64,000 bases of DNA from Corynebacterium felinum (GTDB lineage: Bacteria; Actinomycetota; Actinomycetes; Mycobacteriales; Mycobacteriaceae): positions 2,418,001 through 2,482,000 of the forward strand of contig NZ_CP047209.1 in the NCBI RefSeq assembly GCF_030408755.1, given 5' to 3'. Below, piece by piece: positions 27,611 to 39,407 of the stretch (its first letter is position 1; each line of letters opens with the position of its first letter). The translations under genes were made by a program, and so were the position numbers. The notes under the pieces are model-generated. The model saw only the letters and a program-made list of their open reading frames with translations, was not told the DNA's origin and searched no databases.

Positions 27611-29164
27611 GTGAAGACTACCACATACATTCCACGGGTTGCTAGCTGTTCTCATCTTGTATCCGGTGCGGGGGTGTTACCGTTTGCTCACGTAGCCGAA
27701 TTGGTGGGAATAAGTGACTGCCTTGATTCCGCTTTGCCGCGTTCTGGGCTCACGCACACGTTAGGGGATGTGTGGGTGAATCTGGCTTTATCGTTGATTG
27801 CTGGTGGGGATGATGTCCACGACATCACCTTGCTTTCTTCTGTTTCAACCGCGTTAGCATCAAAATCGTTACCGTCAGTGACAACCGCATGGCGGCGGAT
27901 CACAGAATATGCAGATACCAGCGAGCATGTGCGAGAAGGGTTTATCCACGCAGCGAAACAAGCTCGCACTAGGGTGTGGGATTTGTTAGGTGATCACGCT
28001 CCGCATCGGGTGGCAACAGTTGAACAACCACTGGTTATCGATATTGATGCCACGTTGATTACCGCACATTCCGATAAGGAAAACGCGACGCCTACCTATA
28101 AGAAAGGCTTTGGTTTCCACCCGTTATGTGCCTTTATTGATTACACCAGCATCGGTCTGCCTGGTGGGGAGTTTCTTAACTGCCTGCTTCGACCAGGAAA
28201 TGCCGGGGCAAACACAATTCGTGATCACTGCCAGCTTGTTGACGAGATTCTTGCCACCCTGCCTGATCACAGTGATGGTCAACCCTGGGGCAAACGATTA
28301 GTCATCCGTGCTGACAGTGCTGGTGGGACAAAGAAATTCATCAGTTTCCTCAACGATCACAACCTTGGGTATGTTCTGGGTTATTCCGCCCCGCCGACAG
28401 CGCGCATCACCCTTGACCATCACCTTCAATCCCAACAAACAACCAACGCTGATACACAACACTTGGGAACCAGTGCTCACACAGGCAAAGACTGTGATCG
28501 GTGGGATACTCGGGTGCCGATTGTGCGTGCTTCAGGGGATCTGGTTTGTGATGAGAACCATTTCCTTGAAGACATCACCGGACTACTGCGCACCGCAAAT
28601 ATAGATGAGCACCAACCTTTGGTGAATCTTCTAGCTGACTACCCCGAGGATATGCGTGTTATCGCACGAATCGAACCACCCCACCCAGGGTGCCAACACA
28701 GTCTTTTCAACCAACATGGTGTTCGCGCCCAACTGTGCGTAACGAACCTTATTGGGAATATTCAACACATTGACTACTGCTACCGTAATCGGTCTTTATG
28801 TGAACAACACATCAAAGACACCAAAGACCAAGGCCTTAGTAAACTGCCGTTTAAACAATTCGGGGCGAACCAAATCTGGTGTTTGATCGTTGCACTATCC
28901 CACCAACTTCTTACCTGGACGAAACTCATCGACGCCTGCCACCACAAGGATCATTCACACCAAGAAACAAGCAAGCCTTGGTGGACATGGGTGCCGAAGA
29001 CTATCCGTGTAAGGTTTGTTGCGGTTGCATCAAAAATCACCACAAGCAGCAGACGCATCATCCTCCAGCTTGACCAGCACAACCCCCACACCCACACACT
29101 GGTCACGCTTATTGGCTACACCCAGAGCCTTCTACAGCCACGCTGGAAGAAACGAAAACCCTAA
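27611..29164 (+). CDS. IS1380-family transposase
   Basis: This 517-aa DDE transposase moves the surrounding element. Features seen are an N-terminal region with LGDVWVNLALSLIAGGDDVHDI, the first catalytic aspartate in VIDIDATLITAHSDKE, the KKGFGFHPLCAF stretch, the second aspartate in VIRADSAGGTKKF, and a late glutamate in YRNRSLCEQHIKDTKDQGL. This order fits IS1380 (DDE_Tnp_1 type). The frame is intact from the GTG at 27611 to its stop, and no internal break was noticed. It runs opposite to the gene it interrupts. Confidence 0.92.
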   Translation: MKTTTYIPRVASCSHLVSGAGVLPFAHVAELVGISDCLDSALPRSGLTHTLGDVWVNLALSLIAGGDDVHDITLLSSVSTALASKSLPSVTTAWRRITEYADTSEHVREGFIHAAKQARTRVWDLLGDHAPHRVATVEQPLVIDIDATLITAHSDKENATPTYKKGFGFHPLCAFIDYTSIGLPGGEFLNCLLRPGNAGANTIRDHCQLVDEILATLPDHSDGQPWGKRLVIRADSAGGTKKFISFLNDHNLGYVLGYSAPPTARITLDHHLQSQQTTNADTQHLGTSAHTGKDCDRWDTRVPIVRASGDLVCDENHFLEDITGLLRTANIDEHQPLVNLLADYPEDMRVIARIEPPHPGCQHSLFNQHGVRAQLCVTNLIGNIQHIDYCYRNRSLCEQHIKDTKDQGLSKLPFKQFGANQIWCLIVALSHQLLTWTKLIDACHHKDHSHQETSKPWWTWVPKTIRVRFVAVASKITTSSRRIILQLDQHNPHTHTLVTLIGYTQSLLQPRWKKRKP

Positions 29165-29339
29165 CACCCCTAGGCCCACACACGCGATCTGGCAGCCACA
29201 CTGCAGGCACACCCCAACCCCCAAACCCCACACAACTTTATGGACGCACACCTTGCCCTAAAAACCACGAATCAAAGGGCGAAGGTGAACCAACCAACCC
29301 CACAAACACACCACCCCAACCCACCACCACCAAACCCAC

Positions 29340-29356
29340 CCCATGAAAAATCTGGG
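29340..29356 (-). repeat. Right terminal inverted repeat of the IS1380 element
   Basis: The reverse complement, CCCAGATTTTTCATGGG, pairs with the left end and is followed on the plus strand by the target duplicate TTAG. Confidence 0.9.
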
Positions 29357-29520
29357 TTAGGATGGTTAAATCCCACTATCTTTCCAGAATCAGCAACTCC
29401 GAAGAAAATACGCCCACCCTCATGGTTAGCGAAGGCACTCACCGTCTTGAGAAACGTATCTGAAACGGTTTCTTGAAACTCCCAATTCCGTGCCTCGCGT
29501 TGAGGAAAAGTATTGCCCAC
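29357..29520 (-). pseudogene. 5' part of the AlbA_2/RecG-like regulator gene
   Basis: This is the N-terminal piece of the gene split by the IS. From a probable GTG at 29520 it encodes FPQREARNWEFQETVSD, then TFLKTVSAFANHEGGRIFFG and VADSGKIVGFNHP, which are typical of the first half of an AlbA_2 DNA-binding domain. A GGAGGAG lies 13 bases upstream of the GTG, rather far. The frame runs into the IS and ends inside it. Excising the IS and one TTAG continues the frame as GFNHPKKEMLKIESKIND. Confidence 0.8.
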
Positions 29521-29754
29521 AGCGCAATCGTAGCTCCTCCTCAACGAAAAGGCGACGGTAGAACAAAGAGTTTCTCTCCCCTCTCCCCGCCGAATTGCAC
29601 ACAGTCGACAACGCACAATACGGCGTCGTCAAGCAACAACTGGGAGCTCACCCCGTGGCGGACACGCCACATGCCCCGCAAGCGCCCATACTCCACGCCC
29701 CCTAGGACTTACACTACTGCCGGTAGGGCGCTTGTGAATGCATAGGAATGACAA
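29521..29754. other. Upstream region of the broken AlbA_2 gene
   Basis: No gene is supported. The region should carry the promoter of the AlbA_2-type gene, which is convergent with nothing and runs in the same direction as the DUF4233 gene to its right. Confidence 0.4.
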
Positions 29755-29800
29755 AAGCCACCACCGAGGAAAGGCGAATCGCTCCCTCTGGTGGCGGCTT
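29755..29800 (-). terminator. Terminator after the DUF4233 gene
   Basis: Arms AAGCCACCACC and GGTGGCGGCTT pair with one mismatch, and TTTTG follows on the minus strand, 16 bases after the stop. It ends the valS-folC-DUF4233 unit. Confidence 0.8.
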
Positions 29801-29815
29801 CAACAGCACCGCAAA

Positions 29816-30241
29816 CTACATGTGCTGTGTAGTCAAAAGTCCACGCTTCATGCGCTCAATGAGATTCTTGCGCAGATGCAGGATATACCACCACACCAGC
29901 GCGAAGAAGATCGCAATAATCCCCATTGAAGGGTGGATGAAGAACCCGAAAAGTGCAATAACCTGCAGCGCGATATTGGCTTTCACAGCCCAGCTGCGGC
30001 CCTGTAAGAAGCTCATGATCAGCATGGCTGTCGCCAGCACCGTCACGCTGCCCCAATTCACAGGAGTCCAGTAGGCACCGTTATCCACGCGTAAAATGAC
30101 GGTCAGCACCAAATAAAACGTGATCGCTTCCATGCCCATCGCACCAGCCATCACACCGCGAAGACCCTTCATTGGATCTTTCACCGGCTCATGGCCTGGC
30201 CCTAACGGACCATACTCAATATGCTCAGTCTTCTCCGCCAT
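29816..30241 (-). CDS. DUF4233 membrane protein
   Basis: This 141-aa integral membrane protein has four predicted helices (about residues 24-45, 53-76, 83-100 and 105-125) and a KDPMKGLRGVMAGAMGMEAI start. Genes for such DUF4233 proteins follow folC in many actinobacteria, and here the ATG at 30241 is two bases after the folC stop. The biochemical role is unknown to me. The tight coupling suggests co-translation with FolC, and a membrane task linked to folate or to the envelope is only inference. Confidence 0.85.
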   Translation of the reverse strand: MAEKTEHIEYGPLGPGHEPVKDPMKGLRGVMAGAMGMEAITFYLVLTVILRVDNGAYWTPVNWGSVTVLATAMLIMSFLQGRSWAVKANIALQVIALFGFFIHPSMGIIAIFFALVWWYILHLRKNLIERMKRGLLTTQHM

Positions 30242-30243
30242 GA

Positions 30244-31773
30244 CTAACACGGCTCCTTTCCAAACAGGGTACGCGCCTCACCTGCAGTAACAACCGAACC
30301 GGTAATAATCACACCAGAACCAGATTGGATACCATTCTCCTCAGCCAACTCCACCGCCAGCTCCACTGCACCAGGCAGGTTGGAAGACACATGCACGCGC
30401 TCTTCACCAAAGATTTCGCGGGCAAGATCCGCCAAATCTTCATAATGCAGGGCACGTGGGCTAGTGTTTTGGGTCACCACAATCTCACTCAGATGGGATT
30501 CGAGAGCGGTGAGTACACCGCGTGCATCCTTATCGCCCAGCACTGAAACCACACCGATAAGCCGGGAGAAATCAAAGTCGCGCGCCAGCGCCTGCCCGAG
30601 TGCTGTTGCCCCGTGCGGGTTGTGCGCAGCATCAATGAACACTGTTGGTGCTGTGCGTACGCGCTCCAAACGGCCGGGGCTTTGCACAGTGGCGAAGCCT
30701 TCCTTCACTGTATCCAGATCAAGACTGCGCCCTGGTCCTGCGCCGAAGAACGCTTCGACCGCGGCAAGAGCCGTTGCGGCATTGCGGGCTTGGTGCTCAC
30801 CGGAAAGCGGGAGGAAAATCTCAGGATACTCCCCCGCCAGCCCACGCAGAGTGAGCTGCTGCCCGCCAACGGCGATGGTGGAGTCGACGACACCGAACTC
30901 GCTCCCGGCGCGCGCAACGGCGGCGTCAGTCTCGATGGCGTGTTCGAGGATCACTTGTAAGGCGGCGGGGTCTTGTTCGCCGATGATAGCGACGTTATCG
31001 GGTGGGGTGAGGAGGTCGTCGGTGTCCCAGCGGGATTTGATGATTCCTGCTTTTTCGGCGGCGATTTCTTCCACAGTGTCACCGAGATAGTCGGTGTGGT
31101 CGAGCCCAACAGGCGTGACGACGGCGACATCAGCGTTGATCACATTCGTTGCGTCCCAGCGCCCCCCAAGCCCGACCTCAACGACGGCAACATCGACGGG
31201 CGCATCCGCGAACGCGGCATACGCCATGGCGGTGAGCACCTCGAACTTGGAAAGTTTTGGCCCACCTTCTTTTTCACTGATGGTGTCAGCCATTTCCACA
31301 TAGGGTTTGATTTCATTCCAGATCCGCACGTAGTCGCGCGGATGAATGGGTTGCCCATCGAGTGCGATACGTTCGGTCACCAACTGCAGGTGTGGGCTGG
31401 TAGTGCGCCCAGTGCGGCGGTGGAAGGCACGCATCAACGATTCGATCATGCGCACCGTGGAGGTTTTGCCGTTGGTTCCTGCCACGTGAATGGCGGGGAA
31501 TGATCGTTCAGGGTTGCCGAGGAGATCCATGAGGATCTCCATGCGCGAAAGGGTGGGGTCGATTGTGACTTCACTCCAACGCAGGTCAAGTTCGGCTTCA
31601 ACCTCAGCGAGTGCTGCGAGGTCCTCAGCGGTAATCTCGCGGGTTTCGGGCTTTTCACCTTCGGCGTGAATATCAATGGGCAGGGAGAGGCCCTCCTCAC
31701 TGAGTTTCAGTTCGCCGAGGTTGAAATGCTCGATCTCGTGATCATGATCGTGATTGTGGTCGTGTGCGTCCAC
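30244..31773 (-). CDS. folC: Folylpolyglutamate synthase / dihydrofolate synthase
   Basis: FolC adds glutamate to dihydropteroate and to folates in the cytoplasm. The Mur-ligase-like fold is visible: P-loop HVAGTNGKTSTVRM (about residue 100), GLGGRWDATNV, GLDHTDYLGD and a C-terminal FIDAAHNPHGA glutamate-binding stretch. The 509-aa length is slightly long because of an N-terminal extension. Its first residues are remarkably rich in His and Asp (DAHDHNHDHDHEIEH), which could bind metal. The GTG at 31773 has AAGGAG eleven bases upstream and begins just past the valS stop, so the genes are coupled. A later start would remove the His stretch. Confidence 0.94.
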   Translation of the reverse strand: MDAHDHNHDHDHEIEHFNLGELKLSEEGLSLPIDIHAEGEKPETREITAEDLAALAEVEAELDLRWSEVTIDPTLSRMEILMDLLGNPERSFPAIHVAGTNGKTSTVRMIESLMRAFHRRTGRTTSPHLQLVTERIALDGQPIHPRDYVRIWNEIKPYVEMADTISEKEGGPKLSKFEVLTAMAYAAFADAPVDVAVVEVGLGGRWDATNVINADVAVVTPVGLDHTDYLGDTVEEIAAEKAGIIKSRWDTDDLLTPPDNVAIIGEQDPAALQVILEHAIETDAAVARAGSEFGVVDSTIAVGGQQLTLRGLAGEYPEIFLPLSGEHQARNAATALAAVEAFFGAGPGRSLDLDTVKEGFATVQSPGRLERVRTAPTVFIDAAHNPHGATALGQALARDFDFSRLIGVVSVLGDKDARGVLTALESHLSEIVVTQNTSPRALHYEDLADLAREIFGEERVHVSSNLPGAVELAVELAEENGIQSGSGVIITGSVVTAGEARTLFGKEPC

Positions 31774-31775
31774 TG

Positions 31776-34475
31776 TTAGCCGAGCTCCTTTAATCGCGCG
31801 GTAATGCGGGTGACTTCTTCTTGGGCCACACGTTGGCGTTCCTTAATCTTATCCACCACGGCTTCAGGGGCCTTGGCAAGGAATGCGTCATTGCCCAACT
31901 TGGCGCCGGTTTGGTTGAGTTCCTTCTCAGCCGCGGCAAGATCCTTTTCAAGGCGCTTGCGCTCAGCCGCCTTGTCCACTGTTCCGGAAGTGTCCAGCGA
32001 CACCTCGATGGTGGCGGTGCTCAGGCGTACCTCAATACTTGCAGATGCCTGGAAATCATCTTTCGGTGCATCCACCTTCGCCAGCGAACGCACCACATCT
32101 TCGAGTGCGCCAAGATCACAGGCCACAAAGTCGATCTGGGCTGGAACTTTCTGGCTGGGCTTCACACCCTGGTCGGAGCGGAAACGGCGGATTTCCGTGA
32201 CCAGTTTCTCCACATCAGCGACACGGCGTGCCGCATCCTCATCAGTGCTAGACCCTCCATTAGTTAGCGCAGCGGTTGGCCAGGCAGTCACGTTCAACGA
32301 TTCGCCGTCGGTCAGTGCCTTCCACAGCACCTCAGTGACAAACGGCATCGCAGGGTGCAGCATGCGCAGCACAGCGTCGAGAACCTGGCCCAAAACGATC
32401 TGGGTGTTCTCGCCCTGAGTACGCTCCTTTTCGGACGCTGCGGCAAAGTCACGTGGGATCTGAACCTTAGCGATCTCCAGATACCAGTCGCACAGCTCGC
32501 CCCACGCGAACTGGTAAAGCAGCTCGTTGGCCTTGGCAAACTGGTAGCGGTCAAGGTAGTCATCGACGCTGACACGGACTTGCTCAAGGCGATCTAAGAT
32601 CCAGCGGTCGGCGTCGGAAAGCTCCTCGCGTGCGGGCAGCTGGCCGGTCTTCGCGCCGTTCATCAGGGCGAACTTGGTTGCGTTAAACAGCTTGGTAGCA
32701 AAGTTGCGTGAGCTTTGCGCCGAATCCGCACCCACCGGCAGATCCACGCCGGGGTTTGCGCCGCGGGCAAGGGTGAAGCGCAGGGCATCAGCACCATAAT
32801 CGCGCACCCAATCCATCGGATCAATGCCATTGCCCAAAGACTTACTCATCTTGCGGCCGTGCTCATCACGAACCAGACCATGGAGGAACAGGTCAGTGAA
32901 CGGAACCTGCGGGCGGCCCGAATCATGCGTGCCCAAAACTTCTGGGGTAATCGAGGATGCGAAGGTGCCGAACATCATCATGCGGGCAACCCAGAAGAAT
33001 AGGATGTCGTAACCGGTCATCAACACCGAGGTTGGGTAGAACTTCTCCAGCTCAGGGGTCTTGTTCGGCCAGCCCATGGTCGAAAACGGCCACAGTGCGG
33101 AGCTAAACCAAGTATCCAGCACATCGGGGTCTTGGGTGTAGCCCTCAGGTGCGGTCTCATCGGGGCCAACACAGACGATCTCACCTTCGGGGCCGTACCA
33201 GATAGGGATGCGGTGACCCCACCACAGCTGGCGGGAAATACACCAATCATGCATGTCATCAACCCACTCGAAGAAGCGGGGCTCGCTCGACTTCGGGTGA
33301 ATAACGGTATCGCCCTCGCGCACGGCCTCCCCAGCCATCTTCGCCAGTTCGTCGACCTTGACGAACCACTGCAGCGACAGGCGTGGTTCGATCGGTTCAC
33401 CGGAGCGCTCGGAATGGCCCACGGAGTGAATGTAGGGGCGCTTTTCTGCCACAATGCGACCTTGCTGCGCTAGTGCTTCGCGGATCTTCACGCGTGCTTC
33501 AAAGCGGTCCATGCCGTCGAACTGGGTGCCGGTGCCGGCAATTGTGCCGGTGGCATCCATGATGGTGGGCATTTCCAGGTTATGGCGCAGGCCAAGCGCA
33601 TAGTCGTTGGGGTCGTGGGCTGGAGTGATCTTCACCGCGCCGGTGCCAAATTCTGGGTCAACATAGTCGTCGGCAACTACGATCATTTCGCGATCCGGCA
33701 AGAATGGGTGTGGCAAGGTGGTGCCCACCAAGTCAGCGTAGCGCTCATCCTCAGGGTGAACCGCAACAGCGACGTCACCCAGCATGGTTTCCACGCGCGT
33801 GGTTGCCACGATCACGTGTGGCTCGTCGTCATAGAGGGAGCCATAGCGGATGGACACAAGCTCGCCCTCAACGTCCTTATACACCACCTCAATGTCAGAC
33901 ACGGCGGTTTCTAATACTGGCGACCAGTTCACAAGGCGGTTTGCACGGTAGATCCACCCTTTGTCATAAAGGTTTTTAAAGATGGTTTGCACCGCTCGCG
34001 ACAAACCCTCGTCAAGAGTGAAGCGCTCGCGGGACCAATCCACCGAATCACCAATCGCACGCATCTGGGTGCCGATGGTGCCACCGAACTCTTCCTTCCA
34101 CTCCCACACTTTGGAAATGAACTCATCGCGATCATAATCCCAACGGGACTTACCTTCAGTTTCCTTCAGTCGTGCCTCAACCTTGGTTTGGGTGGCGATA
34201 CCGGCGTGGTCCATACCTGGCAGCCACAGCACCTCAAAGCCCTGCATACGCTTGCGGCGCGCAATCGCATCCATAAGCGTGTGATCGAGGGCGTGGCCCA
34301 TGTGCAGCTGACCCGTGACGTTAGGAGGTGGCAACACGATTGAGAATGCGGGTTTTGCGGACGCAGGGTCTGCGGTGAAGTATCCCTTTTCCACCCACTC
34401 GTTGTAGAGATCGGACTCTACTGCCTGCGGATCCCAACTCTTGGGCAACTTATCTGCACGATTGATTTCAGCCAT
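31776..34475 (-). CDS. valS: Valyl-tRNA synthetase
   Basis: ValS charges tRNA-Val. The class I signatures are present: [18 protein letters not shown] (HIGH) near residue 55 and [14 protein letters not shown] (KMSKS) near residue 530, with an editing domain between them and a C-terminal coiled coil ([20 protein letters not shown]). The ATG at 34475 was preferred to one 12 codons upstream, because the protein proper begins [16 protein letters not shown]. It is the first gene of the valS-folC-DUF4233 operon. Confidence 0.97.
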   Translation of the reverse strand: MAEINRADKLPKSWDPQAVESDLYNEWVEKGYFTADPASAKPAFSIVLPPPNVTGQLHMGHALDHTLMDAIARRKRMQGFEVLWLPGMDHAGIATQTKVEARLKETEGKSRWDYDRDEFISKVWEWKEEFGGTIGTQMRAIGDSVDWSRERFTLDEGLSRAVQTIFKNLYDKGWIYRANRLVNWSPVLETAVSDIEVVYKDVEGELVSIRYGSLYDDEPHVIVATTRVETMLGDVAVAVHPEDERYADLVGTTLPHPFLPDREMIVVADDYVDPEFGTGAVKITPAHDPNDYALGLRHNLEMPTIMDATGTIAGTGTQFDGMDRFEARVKIREALAQQGRIVAEKRPYIHSVGHSERSGEPIEPRLSLQWFVKVDELAKMAGEAVREGDTVIHPKSSEPRFFEWVDDMHDWCISRQLWWGHRIPIWYGPEGEIVCVGPDETAPEGYTQDPDVLDTWFSSALWPFSTMGWPNKTPELEKFYPTSVLMTGYDILFFWVARMMMFGTFASSITPEVLGTHDSGRPQVPFTDLFLHGLVRDEHGRKMSKSLGNGIDPMDWVRDYGADALRFTLARGANPGVDLPVGADSAQSSRNFATKLFNATKFALMNGAKTGQLPAREELSDADRWILDRLEQVRVSVDDYLDRYQFAKANELLYQFAWGELCDWYLEIAKVQIPRDFAAASEKERTQGENTQIVLGQVLDAVLRMLHPAMPFVTEVLWKALTDGESLNVTAWPTAALTNGGSSTDEDAARRVADVEKLVTEIRRFRSDQGVKPSQKVPAQIDFVACDLGALEDVVRSLAKVDAPKDDFQASASIEVRLSTATIEVSLDTSGTVDKAAERKRLEKDLAAAEKELNQTGAKLGNDAFLAKAPEAVVDKIKERQRVAQEEVTRITARLKELG

Positions 34476-34664
34476 GCCCACTATCTTAGAGAACAGAAGA
34501 CCAGAAACCACTTTTTCACAGCTTCATCTTCGCGTACCCGCATCACCTGCGCCCCATGCCTACACAAACACACCGGTAACTGCGCAATCAACTGAAGAAA
34601 CAGGAAGTCGGCGTCGATACGCTTTAAGCTTGTCGACGCCGACCCCAACACCCCAGCAACGCAC

Positions 34665-34711
34665 AAGGTTGCTCCTTGTCCCCCTCCATCGGGGAACGTG
34701 GAAGCAACCTT
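34665..34711 (-). terminator. Terminator after mdh
   Basis: Nine-base arms AAGGTTGCT and AGCAACCTT enclose a GC-rich region that can pair further. It lies about 20 bases past the mdh stop. Confidence 0.7.
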
Positions 34712-34729
34712 CAGATCTAACAGAGTGAA

Positions 34730-36230
<1,501 letters not shown>

Positions 36231-37028
36231 GTGTCGGTCGAAAGGTTGGACTCCCTCGAAGCGGATTCTTTCAACCCTTCCTCTTCTGGGGAGGGTTCTG
36301 CAGAGGCAACTCCGGAAGCCGTACTTGATATTGCTTTAAAGAAGTTCGCCGAAATTGGCTTCCATGACACCAAACTGGAAGCGATCGCCCGTGAATCTGG
36401 GATGTCAAAGCGCATGATTCACTACCACTTCGGCGATAAAAAAGGCTTGTACCACCGCTGTTTAGTACTGGCGGTACAACGACTTCGCCCTTCCGTGCAG
36501 GAGCTTGAACTCGAATCCACCGTCCCTGTCGACGGGGTACGGAAAGTCGTTGAAGCGGTATTCAACCGCTACGCAGCAAACCCTGAAGCAATCCGTCTCT
36601 TGGCTCTAGAAAACCTGATGCACTACGCCAATGTAAAGGAAATGCAGCCACTGGTTGACCAATCAGCCATCACCCTGCAGTTGGACAAGCTCCTCATGTT
36701 GGGCCAAGACGCCGGCGCGTTCCGCCCAGGTATTTCCGCGCAAGACGTGTTTACCTTAATTGCGTCATTGTCAGTATTCCGTGTGCTTTCTCAGGAAACC
36801 ACCATCAACTTGTACAACATCGACATGATGGATGAATCCAACACCAAGGGCATGGCGCGCATGGCTGCTGAAGGAGTGCTTGCATTCTTGACCTCACATT
36901 TGAAGACCGGCGACCAGATCTCATACCTGACCACCATTGCGTCGGCAGAGGCAGGAGAATCCCTGGAACATCAAGCCTACGATTCCAACGATTCCTCCTA
37001 CGACATCTCCCCTGATTTGTTCAACTAA
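36231..37028 (+). CDS. TetR-family transcription regulator
   Basis: This 265-aa regulator has an N-terminal DNA-binding domain (about residues 28-75) with the TetR pattern ALKKFAEIGFHDTKLEAIAR followed by SGMSKRMIHYHFGDKKGLY. The C-terminal half would bind a ligand and form a dimer. An acidic, Ser-rich lead of about 25 residues precedes the domain. The GTG at 36231 has AAGGAG eight bases upstream and fits better than a more distant frame start. It stands alone between mdh and clpX and is probably autoregulated; the ligand cannot be inferred. Confidence 0.88.
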   Translation: MSVERLDSLEADSFNPSSSGEGSAEATPEAVLDIALKKFAEIGFHDTKLEAIARESGMSKRMIHYHFGDKKGLYHRCLVLAVQRLRPSVQELELESTVPVDGVRKVVEAVFNRYAANPEAIRLLALENLMHYANVKEMQPLVDQSAITLQLDKLLMLGQDAGAFRPGISAQDVFTLIASLSVFRVLSQETTINLYNIDMMDESNTKGMARMAAEGVLAFLTSHLKTGDQISYLTTIASAEAGESLEHQAYDSNDSSYDISPDLFN

Positions 37029-37046
37029 AACACTCTCAACAGCTCC

Positions 37047-37077
37047 ACCCTTTCCGTTTAAGGAAAGGGTGTTTTTG
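37047..37077 (+). terminator. Terminator after the TetR gene
   Basis: Ten-base arms CACCCTTTCC and GGAAAGGGTG around a six-base loop are followed by TTTTT. Confidence 0.92.
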
Positions 37078-37188
37078 CATTGAGATACCCGCCCTTAACC
37101 ACATCACCCTCTTTTTTGCCAGTCCCACTTTTCCTTCTCAATCCATGAAGGACTATCGCTTGAGGCAGTTTAGGGTGCATAAACAAAA

Positions 37189-37240
37189 CTCCCACTGGCG
37201 AAAGCCATGCCCAATCAGCAATAACTTTCACCAGTGGGAG
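37189..37240 (-). terminator. Terminator after clpX
   Basis: Sixteen-base arms from CTCCCACTGGCGAAAG to CTTTCACCAGTGGGAG pair with one mismatch, and TTTTG follows on the minus strand. Confidence 0.88.
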
Positions 37241-37272
37241 CACTAGCACACGAAATTTACTCGTGTTTTGCC

Positions 37273-38559
37273 CTATGCGCTTTGCTCAATCTCCTCAGCA
37301 GCAATCAAACGAGGGCCTTCTTCACCGCGGGCAGCAGCCGCAGTCACCAACACTTGAGCAACATCCTCACGATCAGGGATATCAAACATGATTGGCACGA
37401 GAATTTCCTCCATGATGGCGCGAAGACCACGAGCACCAGTCTTGCGTTCCAAGGCGAGCTCCGCAATCACATTCAACGCCTCATCCTCGAAAACAAGATC
37501 CACTGAATCCATTTCAAGCAACCGCTGGTATTGCTTGACCAAAGAATTCTTCGGCTCAACCAAAACCTTCACCAAGGACTCGCGATCCAAATTGTTCACG
37601 GTAGCCACAATCGGAAGACGGCCAATAAATTCAGGGATCAAACCAAACTTCACCAAATCTTCTGGCAAAACATCCTTGAAAATATCTACCGCGTCGCGCT
37701 CTTCCTTCGAGGAAATAGTAGCGCCAAAACCTAGGCTCTTCTTGCCCTTACGGTCCTCAATAACTCTCTCAAGGCCAGCAAAAGCACCAGCAACGATGAA
37801 CAAGATATTCGAGGTATCGAGCTGGATAAACTCCTGGTTCGGATGCTTACGCCCGCCCTGTGGCGGAATCGCAGCAACAGTTCCCTCAAGGATCTTCAGC
37901 AAAGCCTGCTGCACACCCTCGCCAGACACATCACGAGTAATGGACGGATTTTCCGACTTACGAGAAATCTTATCCACCTCATCCACGTAAATGATGCCAC
38001 GCTGAGCACGCGCAACATCAAAATCTGCGGCTTGGAGAAGCTTCAGGAGAATATTCTCGACGTCCTCGCCCACATAGCCAGCCTCAGTCAAACTCGTAGC
38101 ATCAGCAATGGCAAAAGGAACATCCAACAAACGCGCCAACGTTTGAGCAAGATAAGTCTTACCAGAACCCGTAGGGCCGAGGAGCAAAATATTCGACTTC
38201 TGCAACTCCGCCTCATCCGAATTCTTCCGCGAACCAAGCGCCTTCGACTCTTCAGCGCGAACACGCTTGTAATGGTTATACACCGCCACAGATAACACGC
38301 GCTTGGCAGCTTCCTGCCCAATCACATACTTATCTAAGAAGGCAGAAATTTCCGAGGGGCGAGGCAAACGATCCTCCGGACGTTCCTCTTTCGCGGAGGA
38401 ATGACCCAACTCTTCTTCGATGATTTCATTACACAGCTCAATGCACTCATCGCAAATATAAACACCGCCACCGGCGATCAGCTTTTTTACTTGCTTTTGG
38501 CTCTTCCCACAGAAAGAACACTTGAGCAGATCTGCACTATCTTGAGTACGAGTAGCCAT
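37273..38559 (-). CDS. clpX: ATP-dependent Clp protease ATP-binding subunit ClpX
   Basis: ClpX unfolds proteins and feeds them to the ClpP chamber. The 428-aa protein has a zinc finger near the N-terminus (Cys pairs in [11 protein letters not shown] and [10 protein letters not shown]). The AAA+ core has Walker A GPTGSGKT, Walker B in [11 protein letters not shown] and a [18 protein letters not shown] region. The IGF-type ClpP-binding loop is in its usual place. It lies downstream of clpP1-clpP2 but is separated from them by a hairpin and about 200 bases, so it probably also has its own promoter. Confidence 0.97.
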   Translation of the reverse strand: MATRTQDSADLLKCSFCGKSQKQVKKLIAGGGVYICDECIELCNEIIEEELGHSSAKEERPEDRLPRPSEISAFLDKYVIGQEAAKRVLSVAVYNHYKRVRAEESKALGSRKNSDEAELQKSNILLLGPTGSGKTYLAQTLARLLDVPFAIADATSLTEAGYVGEDVENILLKLLQAADFDVARAQRGIIYVDEVDKISRKSENPSITRDVSGEGVQQALLKILEGTVAAIPPQGGRKHPNQEFIQLDTSNILFIVAGAFAGLERVIEDRKGKKSLGFGATISSKEERDAVDIFKDVLPEDLVKFGLIPEFIGRLPIVATVNNLDRESLVKVLVEPKNSLVKQYQRLLEMDSVDLVFEDEALNVIAELALERKTGARGLRAIMEEILVPIMFDIPDREDVAQVLVTAAAARGEEGPRLIAAEEIEQSA

Positions 38560-38661
38560 GGGTGGTTTTACAGTTCTCTTTCACGTGAACGTTCAACAAA
38601 GGAATTATCTATCCTACCCAACCCTAGCCCAAGAATCAGAACCAAGGCGGGCAAACATGAA

Positions 38662-38689
38662 AACCCACGACAACAAAAAGCCGTGGGTT
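38662..38689 (-). terminator. Terminator after clpP2
   Basis: Eight-base arms AACCCACG and CGTGGGTT, with TTTTC on the minus strand, lie 75 bases past the clpP2 stop. Confidence 0.7.
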
Positions 38690-38763
38690 GACACAAACAC
38701 AAAACTAGCAAGTGCCACGGCCACGAGACCTAAAACCCGTGACCACACCTATCGAACTAACAA

Positions 38764-39390
38764 TTAACCGTTGAGTTTACGGTAATCAAAAACCTGATCA
38801 ATGATGCCGTATTCCAACGCCTCTTGGGCGGTGAGAATCTTGTCACGATCAGTATCCTGACGAATCACCTCAGCAGGGCGACCAGTATGGCGAGACAGTG
38901 TCTCCTCCATCAGCGTACGCATACGCTGAATTTCTTTAGCCTGAATCTCCAAATCGGAAACCTGACCACGGCCACCCTCAGTAGCAGGCTGGTGGATCAA
39001 CACACGCGCATTAGGCAATGCCGCACGCTTGCCAGGAGCACCAGCTGCCAACAACACAGCAGCAGCCGAAGCAGCCTGGCCAAGACACACAGTACGCACA
39101 TCAGGGCGCACATACTGCATCGTGTCGTAAATAGCCATCAAGGAAGTGAAAGAACCACCTGGGGAGTTAATGTACATCGTGATATCACGATCAGGGTCCA
39201 AGCCCTCCAACACCAATAGCTGAGCCATGATGTCATTGGCGGAAGTATCATCCACCTGGGTGCCTAGGAAGATAATGCGCTCCTCGAACAGCTTGGCGTA
39301 AGGGTTCGTTTCCTTCGTGCCATAAGCTGACTGCTCAATGAAGCTAGGCAAAACGTAGCGGGCTGAAGGCATCTGCATACCGTTGTTCAT
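38764..39390 (-). CDS. clpP2: ATP-dependent Clp protease proteolytic subunit 2
   Basis: ClpP2 forms one ring of the mixed ClpP1P2 protease of actinobacteria. The 208-aa serine protease has the catalytic serine in [14 protein letters not shown], the histidine in [11 protein letters not shown] and the aspartate near the C-terminus ([17 protein letters not shown]). The ATG at 39390 has a GGAGG upstream. It begins 17 bases after clpP1, so the two are co-transcribed. Confidence 0.96.
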   Translation of the reverse strand: MNNGMQMPSARYVLPSFIEQSAYGTKETNPYAKLFEERIIFLGTQVDDTSANDIMAQLLVLEGLDPDRDITMYINSPGGSFTSLMAIYDTMQYVRPDVRTVCLGQAASAAAVLLAAGAPGKRAALPNARVLIHQPATEGGRGQVSDLEIQAKEIQRMRTLMEETLSRHTGRPAEVIRQDTDRDKILTAQEALEYGIIDQVFDYRKLNG

Positions 39391-39407
39391 AATAATCCTC
39401 CTACAAA

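Larger units (their letters stand above)
27491..29356 (+). mobile_element. Complete IS1380-family insertion sequence
   Basis: The 1866-base element has imperfect terminal inverted repeats. The left end starts CCCGGATTTTTCATGGG and the reverse complement of the right end starts CCCAGATTTTTCATGGG. The flanks carry the direct target duplication TTAG (27487-27490 and 29357-29360). It encodes one intact transposase. Removing the element and one TTAG joins the two halves of the AlbA_2 gene in frame. The intact ends and transposase suggest a fairly recent insertion. Confidence 0.92.
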
